From NCBI GenBank assembly GCA_022447555.1, contig JAKVBF010000012.1:79078-143077 (forward strand): a stretch of DNA of 64,000 nucleotides, in the 5' to 3' direction. Positions 52,274 through 60,015 of the stretch are shown one piece after another; positions within the stretch are counted from its first letter, which is position 1; the number at the start of each line of letters is the position of its first letter. This DNA is from Mariniblastus sp. (GTDB lineage: Bacteria > Planctomycetota > Planctomycetia > Pirellulales > Pirellulaceae). The notes beneath the pieces are model-generated. The model had not been told where the DNA came from. It saw nothing but the letters and a program-made list of their open reading frames with translations, and searched no databases. The position numbers and the translations under genes were made by a program.

Positions 52274-53731
52274 TTAAGATTTCTTTGAACCGGTTTGTAA
52301 CTTGGGCACTTCGAATCCGGCTCGATATTTCCTGGACATCATTGCTGCCGCCCGTTCATTGCCTAGAACCGTCTCGGTTTCAGGGTCCATTTTTAGCTCG
52401 GCTCCCAAAACCACCGGAGTCTGATCATCCAGAGGTATGCCATTGGCCGTCAGGTGCTGGCACATTCGGTCAAACGAGTCTTGGAACAACTCTGATTCGC
52501 CGGTCATTTTTTCCGCGATCTCGGCCTTGGAAGTTGCCTTGCCAAGTTGGTGTGAGACCCCACCCGTATGGCACAACGCACTCGATAAATGTCCTTCCTC
52601 GATCGGTGCATTGAGCAATTTAGGGTCTTGAGCTTCGACGGCCTGCAAGAAGTTTTGGTAATGGTTACCACCCTTCTGCCATTTTTTTACCTCGTTATCA
52701 TCGTTGTCGTAGGCGATCGCGGCCGTATAGCTGGGGATCACAACGTACCCCTTTTCGCACTGGACGATCACACCGATTCGCGAACCACGGTAGTTGTCCA
52801 TATTGCCTCCCCAGCCGTTTTTCTGAAATTCCTTGGCTTTAGGCAAGCCGCGAGTCTCGAAAATCAATGGCGCCGCTGGATAGTCATGGATCACGGTTTG
52901 CGTGTTGGGCGTATCGGCTGCGTCTTGGTAACCCAGTCGGCCGCCGATGCTCAGCACTCGGGGAGATACGGTTTGATAACCGAGGAACCATCTGGCAATG
53001 TCCATTTGATGGATTCCCTGATTGCCCATGTCACCATTGCCTGTATTGAAATCCCAGTGCCAGTCGTAGTGCATCCGGGGTCGCATGAGCGCCCGTTTTT
53101 CCGCGGGTCCACACCAGAGATCGTAATCAACGGTCTTGGGAATCACCAATGGTTGCTCCAGTTGGCCGATGCTCTTTCTCGGTTTGTAGCATGTTCCAAT
53201 GGCGTATTTAATCTTACCGAGTTTGCCACTCTGCACGTATTCCACGGCTTCTTTCAAAGCCGGGCTTGAGCGGCTCTGTGTACCGCATTGGATAATACGG
53301 TCATATTTTTTGGCCGCTTCGGCCAACTGCCGCCCTTCCCAAACATTGTGGGAAACCGGTTTTTCGCAATAGACATCCTTACCCGCTGCGGCTGCCTTGA
53401 TGCCAATCAGAGAATGAGTGTGATTGGGCGTTGCAATCGAGACGACGTCGATCGATTTTTGGTCTAACAATTTTCTAAAATCAACAAATCGCTCGACGTC
53501 CATTTCCTTGGCTCGATTGTTGAGAATGGTCTCGTCGCAGTCGCACAAGGCGACCACGTTTTCTTTCAGCCCCTGAATGTGGTTTTGGCCGCGACCATTT
53601 AATCCAATGACGGCAGCTCGAACCTTCTCGTTGCTGCCAAGAATGCGACCATAAGATCGGGCTGGAAGGGCTGTCGCAGCACCCGCTGCAAGAATGCCGG
53701 ACTTGATAATCGTTCGCCTCGAATATTTCAT
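52274..53731 (-). CDS. Tat-exported Gfo/Idh/MocA-family oxidoreductase
   Basis: 485 residues. The N-terminus has a twin-arginine signal (YSRRTIIKSGILAAGAATALPA), so the protein is folded with its nicotinamide cofactor before export. The Rossmann domain reads VRAAVIGLNGRGQNHIQGL, then ALCDCD and VSIATPNHTHSLIGIKAAAAG, then the CEKPVSHN motif with the conserved Lys of this family. The C-terminal half is the alpha/beta substrate domain (MHYDWHWDFNTGNGDMGNQG, as typical for planctomycete members). Substrates are usually sugars or cyclitols, but none can be named. The ATG at 53731 starts directly at the Tat signal; the frame is open 14 codons further. A terminator at 52214 ends the gene. Confidence 0.92.
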   Translation of the reverse strand: MKYSRRTIIKSGILAAGAATALPARSYGRILGSNEKVRAAVIGLNGRGQNHIQGLKENVVALCDCDETILNNRAKEMDVERFVDFRKLLDQKSIDVVSIATPNHTHSLIGIKAAAAGKDVYCEKPVSHNVWEGRQLAEAAKKYDRIIQCGTQSRSSPALKEAVEYVQSGKLGKIKYAIGTCYKPRKSIGQLEQPLVIPKTVDYDLWCGPAEKRALMRPRMHYDWHWDFNTGNGDMGNQGIHQMDIARWFLGYQTVSPRVLSIGGRLGYQDAADTPNTQTVIHDYPAAPLIFETRGLPKAKEFQKNGWGGNMDNYRGSRIGVIVQCEKGYVVIPSYTAAIAYDNDDNEVKKWQKGGNHYQNFLQAVEAQDPKLLNAPIEEGHLSSALCHTGGVSHQLGKATSKAEIAEKMTGESELFQDSFDRMCQHLTANGIPLDDQTPVVLGAELKMDPETETVLGNERAAAMMSRKYRAGFEVPKLQTGSKKS

Positions 53732-53890
53732 TTTGAATTCCAATTCATCGCTCGTGTGGATAACCGCATTCATTCAGTGGTTTTGTCTTCAGTTTAATAC
53801 TGTCGGTGACAGAGTCAAACTGCCCGCCGAAGAATCTATGAGAATCATCACCATCGACCAAGCAGATCTTCATGGGTGGTCTTTTAGTGA

Positions 53891-53926
53891 AAGAAAAAAA
53901 GCCGCTCACGTTAGCAAGCGGCTTTT
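53891..53926 (-). terminator. Rho-independent terminator after the selenoprotein candidate
   Basis: GCCGCT (53901-53906) pairs with AGCGGC (53917-53922), extended by A-T pairs. A run of seven T follows on the minus strand. It lies 31 bp after the TAA at 53957, the end of the read-through frame, and thus supports that longer gene end. Confidence 0.88.
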
Positions 53927-53956
53927 AGCGTATCTTCGATATTGAGCGACGACCAC

Positions 53957-54415
53957 TTAGTTTTGTGACCAGCCCTCAATGTGCTTATTTGTCTTGGACA
54001 GGTCATCCAAAACTTTTTCAACATCCAGATCCTTCACAGCTACAAAAGTCGCGGTGGCGGTTCCAGTGTCGCAATTCAATTCAGAGATTCCTTCAACTTT
54101 GGTCAATGCGCCTCGGACCGAGGCTGCGCATCCACCTCACGTCATGTTTGGTAGTTTGAGAGCGACTACTTGAGTTTCTCCATCATCAGACATTTTAGGT
54201 GTGTAGGATGTTGATTCTTCTTCTTTAGCCGGCGCTGGTTCAGCGTCAGCATTTTCGTCGGTTTTGGGTTCGGCTGTTGCGTCAGGTGTCGCGTCAGGTG
54301 TGACTGCTGGCGCGGCTGCTGGTTCAGCGTCTTTTTTCGCTTCACCGCATCCTGCCAGAATGACAGCACTGGCCAGAAATAGGCCGAGGGCCGAAAGGCT
54401 CTGTAAGGTTTTCAT
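53957..54415 (-). CDS. Putative selenocysteine-containing HMA-domain lipoprotein (in-frame TGA read as Sec)
   Basis: 152 residues if the TGA at 54139-54137 is read as selenocysteine 93. The N-terminus is a lipoprotein signal (LFLASAVILAGC, lipobox LAGC), then an Ala/Pro/Glu/Thr-rich linker to about residue 75. The last 75 residues form a heavy-metal-associated domain. It reads QVVALKLPNMT, then the TGA codon, then GGCAASVRGALTKVEG, ISELNCDTGTATATF and EKVLDDL. In HMA proteins the metal-binding motif is MTCxxC, so the TGA replaces the first Cys (UxxC). A SECIS-like hairpin follows the TGA. GGAG lies seven bases before the ATG, and a terminator follows the downstream TAA. Ordinary gene calling would end the gene at residue 92. 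The alternative is a simple nonsense mutation. Expected function: metal binding or redox chemistry at the cell envelope. Confidence 0.85.
54106..54131 (-). promoter_or_regulatory. Candidate bacterial SECIS element
   Basis: On the minus strand ATGCGCAGCCTCG-GTC-CGAGGCGCAT folds into a lower stem ATGC/GCAT, a GCA bulge, and an upper stem GCCTCG/CGAGGC. The apical sequence is GGTC, starting 17 nt after the TGA. In E. coli fdhF the loop GGUCU starts 18 nt after the UGA (from memory). The loop sequence and spacing therefore fit SelB recognition. Confidence 0.75.
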
Positions 54416-54599
54416 TGATAGTCTCCAAAATTGAAATGAATCTCGATGGGCCGTAGCGTGACGGCTCCTAATACATTTTGTTCCAATACATCGTGATGGA
54501 ACAGCGAAAATATGTTGGGAAATCGTAGTTATTTCGCATGAAAGTCAAAAAAGAGGCGGCAAATGGGTAATCGTGGGCCAATCTAGGTCAAATTGACGC

Positions 54600-54634
54600 A
54601 AAAAAAGACCAACTACGGATTTGTAGTTGGCCTT
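54600..54634 (-). terminator. Rho-independent terminator after the His-rich lipoprotein gene
   Basis: CCAACTAC (54609-54616) pairs with GTAGTTGG (54623-54630), and the minus strand continues into a run of T. It separates the transcript of the gene at 54782-54982 from the selenoprotein candidate. The rest of 54416-54781 (366 bp) has no gene and must hold the latter's promoter. Confidence 0.88.
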
Positions 54635-54781
54635 ATCTATCAGAAATCACGTTCTGTTTGAACACGATTAATTCAGTTTAAACCGGGCGTGGTCAAGGAA
54701 TTTTATTCTTTTTGACGTCTTAGGTCACTTGCCGAGGATGTCGCAACACCTTCAGCCGAGAGAGCGAACTCCCTGCTTTAC

Positions 54782-54982
54782 TTATTCCTCGTCCCCGCCT
54801 TCGGCGTGGTCATGATCTTCACCTTCGGCGTGGTCATGATCTTCACCTTCGGCGTGGCTGTCCTCGGTAGCTGGTGCTGCGTCCGCTGGAGCCTCTGTTT
54901 TTACGGCTGCGTCGCAACCACTCATTACCATGAGGCTGCAGCCGAATAAGCCTACCAGCATCAGTCGTATTAATACTTTCAT
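54782..54982 (-). CDS. Small lipoprotein with His/Asp/Glu-rich metal-binding tail
   Basis: 66 residues. A lipoprotein signal with lipobox MSGC (LMLVGLFGCSLMVMSGC) leads to a mature chain of about 43 residues. It begins with Ala/Pro/Thr spacing and ends in repeated GEDHDHAE units followed by GGDEE. Clusters of His and acidic residues of this kind bind Zn, Ni, Cu or Co. The role could be metal buffering at the membrane surface. AAGGG lies seven bases before the ATG. The gene lies upstream of the HMA lipoprotein on the same strand with a terminator between. The two share the pattern of a lipobox, an acidic linker and a metal-binding end. Confidence 0.8.
   Translation of the reverse strand: MKVLIRLMLVGLFGCSLMVMSGCDAAVKTEAPADAAPATEDSHAEGEDHDHAEGEDHDHAEGGDEE
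54800..54857. repeat. 24-bp tandem repeat in the His-rich lipoprotein gene
   Basis: TTCGGCGTGG recurs at 54800, 54824 and 54848. The first two units are identical over 24 bp and the third is partial. Each unit encodes eight residues (GEDHDHAE) on the minus strand, so copy number could change the metal capacity. Confidence 0.9.
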
Positions 54983-55307
54983 CGTTTTGCCCTTAAGAGT
55001 TCAAAAATTGGGTCACTGTGATTTCGACCCCCCCGTTATCTTGAGTGATAGGGTGCTAAAAAGGAAGTGGTGGCTCTTGGAAACCTTCATTTCCTTGAAT
55101 TAAAATCAAACAACCGCGGCCTTGGTAAACAGGCTATACTTTTTTAGTTCGGGGTCGGCCCTTTTTGAGCGGGGCTGATTTAAAAGGATTCCTTGATCGT
55201 TGGGCGACAATTCGCAATCTTGGCCAGGCTCACAGGTTGGATTGTCCAGCGAGTTCCGCCTCAGTCGGTTTTGTTAAGTTCTTATCGCCTTCCCTCGGGA
55301 GTAATTT
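54983..55307. other. Divergent promoter region upstream of hemG and the His-rich lipoprotein
   Basis: 325 bp without a convincing gene. A TATACT at 55135-55140 could be a -10 box but has no matching -35. A CGGGAG sits six bases before the TTG start of hemG. No RNA element was recognised. Confidence 0.4.
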
Positions 55308-56726
55308 TTGAATCAGCACTTCGCAATCATCGGAGGCGGCATCACAGGCCTAGCGGCAGCGTTGCGGCTTGAGCAAAAAGCTCCCCAATCTCAGGTTACT
55401 TTGGTTGAATCGGCTGATCGCCTAGGCGGTGTCTTGCAAACCCGGCTTAAGAATGGCTATCTCATTGAGCATAGCGCCGATATGTTCACAACGGAATTGG
55501 GTATCATGCCGGCGTTGTGTCGCGACCTGGGACTGGAGAATGAGCTGATTCCAACTAACACGGTTGGCCGAAGAGCGTTTGTGGCAAAAGGCCATCGCTT
55601 GCATCCCGTACCGAATGGTTTTTCCATGATGTTACCACATCGTATGGATTCCATTTTAGATTCAGAATTATTGGATCCAGCAGGACGCTTGCGGCTGTTG
55701 GCCGAACGATGGGTGCCTCGTTCAGATGGCGAATCCGATGAAAGTTTGGAGTCTTTTGCGGTCCGAAGGTTTGGTCAGCAGGCATTTGAACAGTTGATTC
55801 AGCCGTTGATCAGTGGGATTTATTCAGCCGATCCGAAAAAATTGAGCATGCGAGCTGCGCTGGGGCGATTTGTGAGCATGGAGCGAGACCATGGCAGTCT
55901 GATTCTTGCTGCCAAGGCGATGAAACAGCCGACTTCTTTGGAGGCTGGATCCAGCGGCGCGCGATATGGAATATTTCTGGCGCTTAAAAATGGTATGCAG
56001 TCGCTAATCGATCGAATGGCCGAATCCCTTAAACGCACCCGAATCGTTTATAACACTCAGGTGAAGAGTGTTTTGCCGATCGCCGAGGGCCGCTGGCAAA
56101 TTCAAGCAGCAAATACCGGTTGGCCTGATCTGGAACCGATAGACGGATTGATTCTGGCGGCACGTGCCGATGTAGCCGGAAAATTACTGAGCTCGCTTAA
56201 TACTGGGTTATCTCGCCAGTTATCCGCCATCGAAAACGCATCAATGGCGATTGTTATAATGGCGGTGGATGCGTCACAGATTCCTCAGGCGCCTGAGTGT
56301 TTTGGGTTTGTGGTCCCTGAAGTTGAGGGTCGAAATCTCGTGGCTTGCAGCTTCGCCAGCAATAAATTTCCTGGCAGGGCCCCTCAGGGGAAGGTTTTGC
56401 TCCGTTGTTTCATTGGCGGTAGCCTGCACGCTGAGAGAGTCAAGCTGGACGATGAGGAATTGTTCGCCATGGCTCGTCAAGATCTCGCCGAATTGATTGG
56501 CTTTCGTGGTGAGCCGGAGTTTCAGCAGGTCATTCGATGGAGTGAGTGTATGCCGCAATACCACGTCGGCCATCTCGAGGGCAAGACCGCCATCGAGCAA
56601 CAGATGGCAGGGCTTGCAGGGATTGAGCTCGCGGGTAACAGTTATGGGGGCGTCGGGATCCCGGTTTGTGTGGCAAGTGGCCAACGCGCGGCCGATCGAT
56701 TGATCGACGGGGCGACGAAAAGTTAG
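55308..56726 (+). CDS. hemG: Protoporphyrinogen oxidase (HemY-type, FAD-dependent)
   Basis: 472 residues. This oxygen-dependent flavoenzyme oxidises protoporphyrinogen IX to protoporphyrin IX in haem synthesis. The FAD-binding Rossmann start FAIIGGGITGLAAALRLEQK and the ESADRLGGVLQTR segment are clear. The family motif FQQVIRWSECMPQYHVGHLE is followed by GIELAGNSYGGVGIPVCVASG, which closes the FAD site. The start codon is TTG with GGGAG six bases ahead. No other haem gene is nearby. The next plus-strand gene, the peroxidase, begins about 100 bp downstream. Confidence 0.92.
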   Translation: MNQHFAIIGGGITGLAAALRLEQKAPQSQVTLVESADRLGGVLQTRLKNGYLIEHSADMFTTELGIMPALCRDLGLENELIPTNTVGRRAFVAKGHRLHPVPNGFSMMLPHRMDSILDSELLDPAGRLRLLAERWVPRSDGESDESLESFAVRRFGQQAFEQLIQPLISGIYSADPKKLSMRAALGRFVSMERDHGSLILAAKAMKQPTSLEAGSSGARYGIFLALKNGMQSLIDRMAESLKRTRIVYNTQVKSVLPIAEGRWQIQAANTGWPDLEPIDGLILAARADVAGKLLSSLNTGLSRQLSAIENASMAIVIMAVDASQIPQAPECFGFVVPEVEGRNLVACSFASNKFPGRAPQGKVLLRCFIGGSLHAERVKLDDEELFAMARQDLAELIGFRGEPEFQQVIRWSECMPQYHVGHLEGKTAIEQQMAGLAGIELAGNSYGGVGIPVCVASGQRAADRLIDGATKS

Positions 56727-56824
56727 ACGCAGTTTTGTATTTTAACGGCTGAACCGAGACTCGCATCCGAGCGGTTGTTTCAAAGAGGTCCAGCGATCAC
56801 ACAGTCAAACTATAATGGTACGTA

Positions 56825-57421
56825 ATGATGATGAATGGAAACTTGTGGCTCTTCGTTTGGATGATTGGAATGATGTCGTGTCTGACGACGATCGCAATGG
56901 CTCAAGACGCAGGCCAAAGCAAAGCTCAATCCAAAGAGGCGTTGAGTTTTAAAATGAAGTCAATCGACGGCAAAGAAGTTGACCTTTCAAAGTATAAAGG
57001 TAAGGTCATTGTCGTTGTGAACACGGCCTCAAAGTGTGGCATGACGCCACAGTACGCGGGCCTACAAAAATTATATGAAGAGAATTCACCGAAAGGATTA
57101 CTAGTCTTGGGATTTCCCTGTAATCAATTTGGCCGGCAAGAGCCCGGTACGGATTCTGAGATTAAGTCGTTTTGCACGGAGAATTACGGCGTGAGTTTCC
57201 CGATGTTTGCCAAGGTAGATGTCAATGGCCGGAAACAAGCTCCTTTCTTTAAGAATCTAAGCCAAATGGATCTTCAACCGAAAGGACCGGGGAAGGTGCA
57301 GTGGAACTTTGAAAAATTCGTGATCGACCGAAATGGAAAACCGATTGCCCGGTTCAGTCCGCGGACCAAACCGAATGACCCGGAGTTTCAAAAAGTCATC
57401 AAGACAGCCTTGAGTCAGTAA
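56825..57421 (+). CDS. Exported glutathione-peroxidase-family protein (Cys type)
   Basis: 198 residues. A signal peptide (LWLFVWMIGMMSCLTTIAMA) precedes a complete peroxidase domain. The peroxidatic residue is Cys71 in NTASKCGMTPQY, encoded by TGT, so this enzyme is not a selenoprotein. The Gln is in FPCNQFGRQEPG and the Trp/Asn in VQWNFEKF. The second Cys (FPC) may resolve the disulfide, and the physiological donor may be thioredoxin rather than glutathione. Export to the periplasm is predicted. Three ATGs stand at the N-terminus and the first is used. A terminator follows at 57440. Confidence 0.93.
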   Translation: MMMNGNLWLFVWMIGMMSCLTTIAMAQDAGQSKAQSKEALSFKMKSIDGKEVDLSKYKGKVIVVVNTASKCGMTPQYAGLQKLYEENSPKGLLVLGFPCNQFGRQEPGTDSEIKSFCTENYGVSFPMFAKVDVNGRKQAPFFKNLSQMDLQPKGPGKVQWNFEKFVIDRNGKPIARFSPRTKPNDPEFQKVIKTALSQ

Positions 57422-57439
57422 TCGCTTGCGGCCCGAATC

Positions 57440-57471
57440 AAGCTCTGGCACTTTTCGCTGGAGCTTTTTTT
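57440..57471 (+). terminator. Rho-independent terminator after the peroxidase
   Basis: AAGCTC (57440-57445) pairs with GAGCTT (57461-57466), with partial inner pairing GC/GC, followed by seven T. It lies about 20 bp after the stop of the peroxidase gene. Confidence 0.85.
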
Positions 57472-57659
57472 ATGCCCATTGGTTTATTGGATTGGTGAAA
57501 TCGGCGTCATGCTGCAACAATTTGCCAGCCAGCCTTGGAATTCCTGGTTTGATACACTGGTCGATTCATTGACATCTGCCAAAATATAAACCGCTGGATT
57601 CCGATTTCGTTGGCGCCCGATCAAAGGGTGCAATAGGCTTCTTTGACGAGGTAGATACC

Positions 57660-59075
57660 ATGAAGAAAATCAGCATTTCGTTTTTAGCTTTTTGTGTGTT
57701 CAATGGCTCGCTGCTGATTGGCCAAGAATTCGATGCGGTCATCGAAAACTATCGCCCGATGGCTGAACAAATGATCAAATCGGGTCGGCAGGATAACGAT
57801 ACGTATGTGAAGCTTCAAGAACTGTGCGACGACATTGGCAATCGCCTGAGCGGGAGTGATGCCTTAAATCAAGCGATTCAGTGGGCCCAGCGATCGATGA
57901 AAGCGGATGGACAGCAAAACGTTCGGGCCGAGAAAGTCATGGTTCGTAAGTGGGTTCGTGGCAGGGAAAGCTGTCGGATGATAGAACCACGTGAAATGCC
58001 GTTTGGCATGTTGGGCTTGGGGGGGTCTGTAGGGACGCCCCCCGAGGGAATCACCGCGGAAGTGATTGTTGTTAAGGACAAAGCCGAACTGGACGCTCTG
58101 CCCGACGAGTCGATTCGGGGTAAGATCGTCGTTTTCAATTTTCCTATGCCGCCCTTCTCCCCGACCGAGGGATCTGGTTATGGGGATGCCGTAGCCTATC
58201 GCAGCAATGGTGCGAAATGGGCTTCCGAGCGGGGTGGTATTGCCGCGCTGGTCCGATCATGCACGGCCTATTCACTTGCGACACCCCACACTGGGGTGAT
58301 GGGGTACAGTGGAGGTCCAGAGGTCAAAAAAGTTCCCACAGCGGCCATTACGATCGAAGCTGCGACATTGCTGTCTCGTCTGCAAGCTCGCGGCAAAGTT
58401 CCGGTGGTGCAACTGAAAATGAGTGCCCAGAATCTAGGAGAGGTTCCGTCAGCAAATGTTTTAGGAGAGATCGTAGGGAGTGAAAATCCTGAGCAGATCG
58501 TAGTCATTGGCGGTCATTTAGATTCTTGGGATGTGGGGACGGGCGCGCAAGATGACGGCTGCGGATGTGTTGTTGCCATGGAGGCACTGAACATGATTCG
58601 TCAAGCTGGATTAAAGCCGCGGCGCACGATTCGTGTGGTGTTATGGACCAATGAAGAAAACGGTGCTGCGGGCGCTGATAGCTACGCAGCACGACACCAA
58701 GCGGAAGATCATGTTGCTGGAATCGAGTCTGATTCGGGGGGATTTGCACCCGAAGGTTTATCGATCGACATGCAGGATGACCAAAAAGAGGCACTCGCCA
58801 TACGCCAGTTAACAAAAATACTTAGCCTATTAGACTCGGTCGGTTCCACTCGAGTCCAAGCTGGTTTTTCCGGTGTGGATGTCGGTCGTCTTAAAGACAT
58901 GGGAACCGCCTGCATGGGGCTGACCGTCGATGGTCGGCTCTACTTCAATACCCACCATACATGGGCTGATACGGTGGATAAGGTCAACCCTAAAGAATTG
59001 ACCGACTGCGCTATCACGATGGCGGTGGCGATCTTTGTCATTGCGGACATGCCCAATCGGCTGGGAGAGGAGTGA
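57660..59075 (+). CDS. Exported M28-family zinc peptidase (PGCP-like)
   Basis: 471 residues with an N-terminal signal peptide (ISISFLAFCVFNGSLLIGQ). A PA-like inserted domain spans about 110-240 (KIVVFNFPMPPF, RGGIAALVRSC). The two-zinc M28 core follows: ligands in GGHLDSWDVGTGAQDDGCG, catalytic Glu-Glu in WTNEENGAAG, Asp in ESDSGGF, and a late His in YFNTHHTWADT. The arrangement matches plasma glutamate carboxypeptidase-like aminopeptidases, which cut dipeptides or short peptides. GAGGT lies at a normal distance before the ATG. Confidence 0.92.
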   Translation: MKKISISFLAFCVFNGSLLIGQEFDAVIENYRPMAEQMIKSGRQDNDTYVKLQELCDDIGNRLSGSDALNQAIQWAQRSMKADGQQNVRAEKVMVRKWVRGRESCRMIEPREMPFGMLGLGGSVGTPPEGITAEVIVVKDKAELDALPDESIRGKIVVFNFPMPPFSPTEGSGYGDAVAYRSNGAKWASERGGIAALVRSCTAYSLATPHTGVMGYSGGPEVKKVPTAAITIEAATLLSRLQARGKVPVVQLKMSAQNLGEVPSANVLGEIVGSENPEQIVVIGGHLDSWDVGTGAQDDGCGCVVAMEALNMIRQAGLKPRRTIRVVLWTNEENGAAGADSYAARHQAEDHVAGIESDSGGFAPEGLSIDMQDDQKEALAIRQLTKILSLLDSVGSTRVQAGFSGVDVGRLKDMGTACMGLTVDGRLYFNTHHTWADTVDKVNPKELTDCAITMAVAIFVIADMPNRLGEE

Positions 59076-59134
59076 GCCGTCTTGCAATAGGCCGAATAGA
59101 GAATGAGGAGACTAATTGCGCTAATGAATTAGGA

Positions 59135-59875
59135 TCAGAGTTCAATGATCTGCCCATCAAAGGCGACCTCGAGCTTTTCATAAATGGCATTCACGGAATC
59201 AAGATTCAGAGGCGTGTCCGATTCGTTCTGCGGATTGATGTGCACCAGGTAAGTGCGGCCCGCATTGGCCATCGCAGCGACCTCGGCCACCGGTGTCAGG
59301 CAGCTATGGCCGGTCAAAGCCGCCCGGTCTTCGAAACCATCGGGGAAATAACATTCGTGAATAAGCGTTGATACGCCTTGGATCTGATGGAGGTAAGTCG
59401 CCTGTGGAGCGGCTGTCGTGTCCGTGATATAAGCCAAGCTGGAGTCGTCCCAGTCAAAACGAAACCCATGGCTTCCTCCAGGATGATCTAGGGGAATCGT
59501 AGCGACTGGTGTGCCATCACTGAGCTTAAGTGATTCGCCTTCAAAAGGCTGGATTATGAAGTTAGGTTTTACCGGGAATAGCGAAGGATTAAACAAATGA
59601 TTTTCAATCGTGCCAACCTTGTCCGCCGCGACGTGCACGGTGGTGGTCGTCCCTTTGCCTTGCATGATGTCGTACAAAAAGGTCAGACCGATCACGTGGT
59701 CGAGGTGCGCATGGGATAGCAAGATATCTAAGTGGTCGGTTTCGATTAGGTCCCGAGCCCTGAATATACCGGTTCCCGCATCCAGAATGATCCCCCGTTC
59801 TGGCATCATCAGACAAGCCGTTTGTCGGGTGTTGTTGGGATGGTAACCAGTTGTACCGAGAAAATGTAGCTTCAC
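59135..59875 (-). CDS. Metallo-beta-lactamase-fold hydrolase (RNase Z-like group)
   Basis: 246 residues, no signal peptide. The start KLHFLGTTGYHPNNTRQTA and the first metal motif SHAHLDHVIGL (HxHxDH) define the fold. Later ligands are the His of LIHECYFPDGF and the His of LVHINPQNE. The layout resembles RNase Z/ElaC-like and phosphodiesterase members but lacks a long exosite arm. The substrate is open: tRNA 3' ends, cyclic nucleotides or organophosphates. It is convergent with the M28 peptidase and lies about 140 bp beyond the end of the AsmA-like gene on the same strand. Confidence 0.85.
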   Translation of the reverse strand: MKLHFLGTTGYHPNNTRQTACLMMPERGIILDAGTGIFRARDLIETDHLDILLSHAHLDHVIGLTFLYDIMQGKGTTTTVHVAADKVGTIENHLFNPSLFPVKPNFIIQPFEGESLKLSDGTPVATIPLDHPGGSHGFRFDWDDSSLAYITDTTAAPQATYLHQIQGVSTLIHECYFPDGFEDRAALTGHSCLTPVAEVAAMANAGRTYLVHINPQNESDTPLNLDSVNAIYEKLEVAFDGQIIEL

Positions 59876-60015
59876 GGATTTTTGCCAATGGAGAAAGGAA
59901 ATGGTTGTTCGTATTCTATCCCAAGATCTGGCAGCTGGGTGCCGGGCAAGAAATCATTCCGGATAATTTTCGATACAGCAGGATTTTGGCATGCGGAGGC
60001 GTGCCCCGTTTCAAA

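Noticed and set aside
54137-54415. A 92-residue lipoprotein ending at ...LPNMT as the complete gene
   Set aside because: The frame continues with a clear HMA domain after the TGA, a SECIS-like hairpin follows, and the terminator is placed after the downstream TAA.
56825-57421. Glutathione peroxidase as a second selenoprotein
   Set aside because: The active-site codon is TGT (Cys71) and no in-frame TGA is present.
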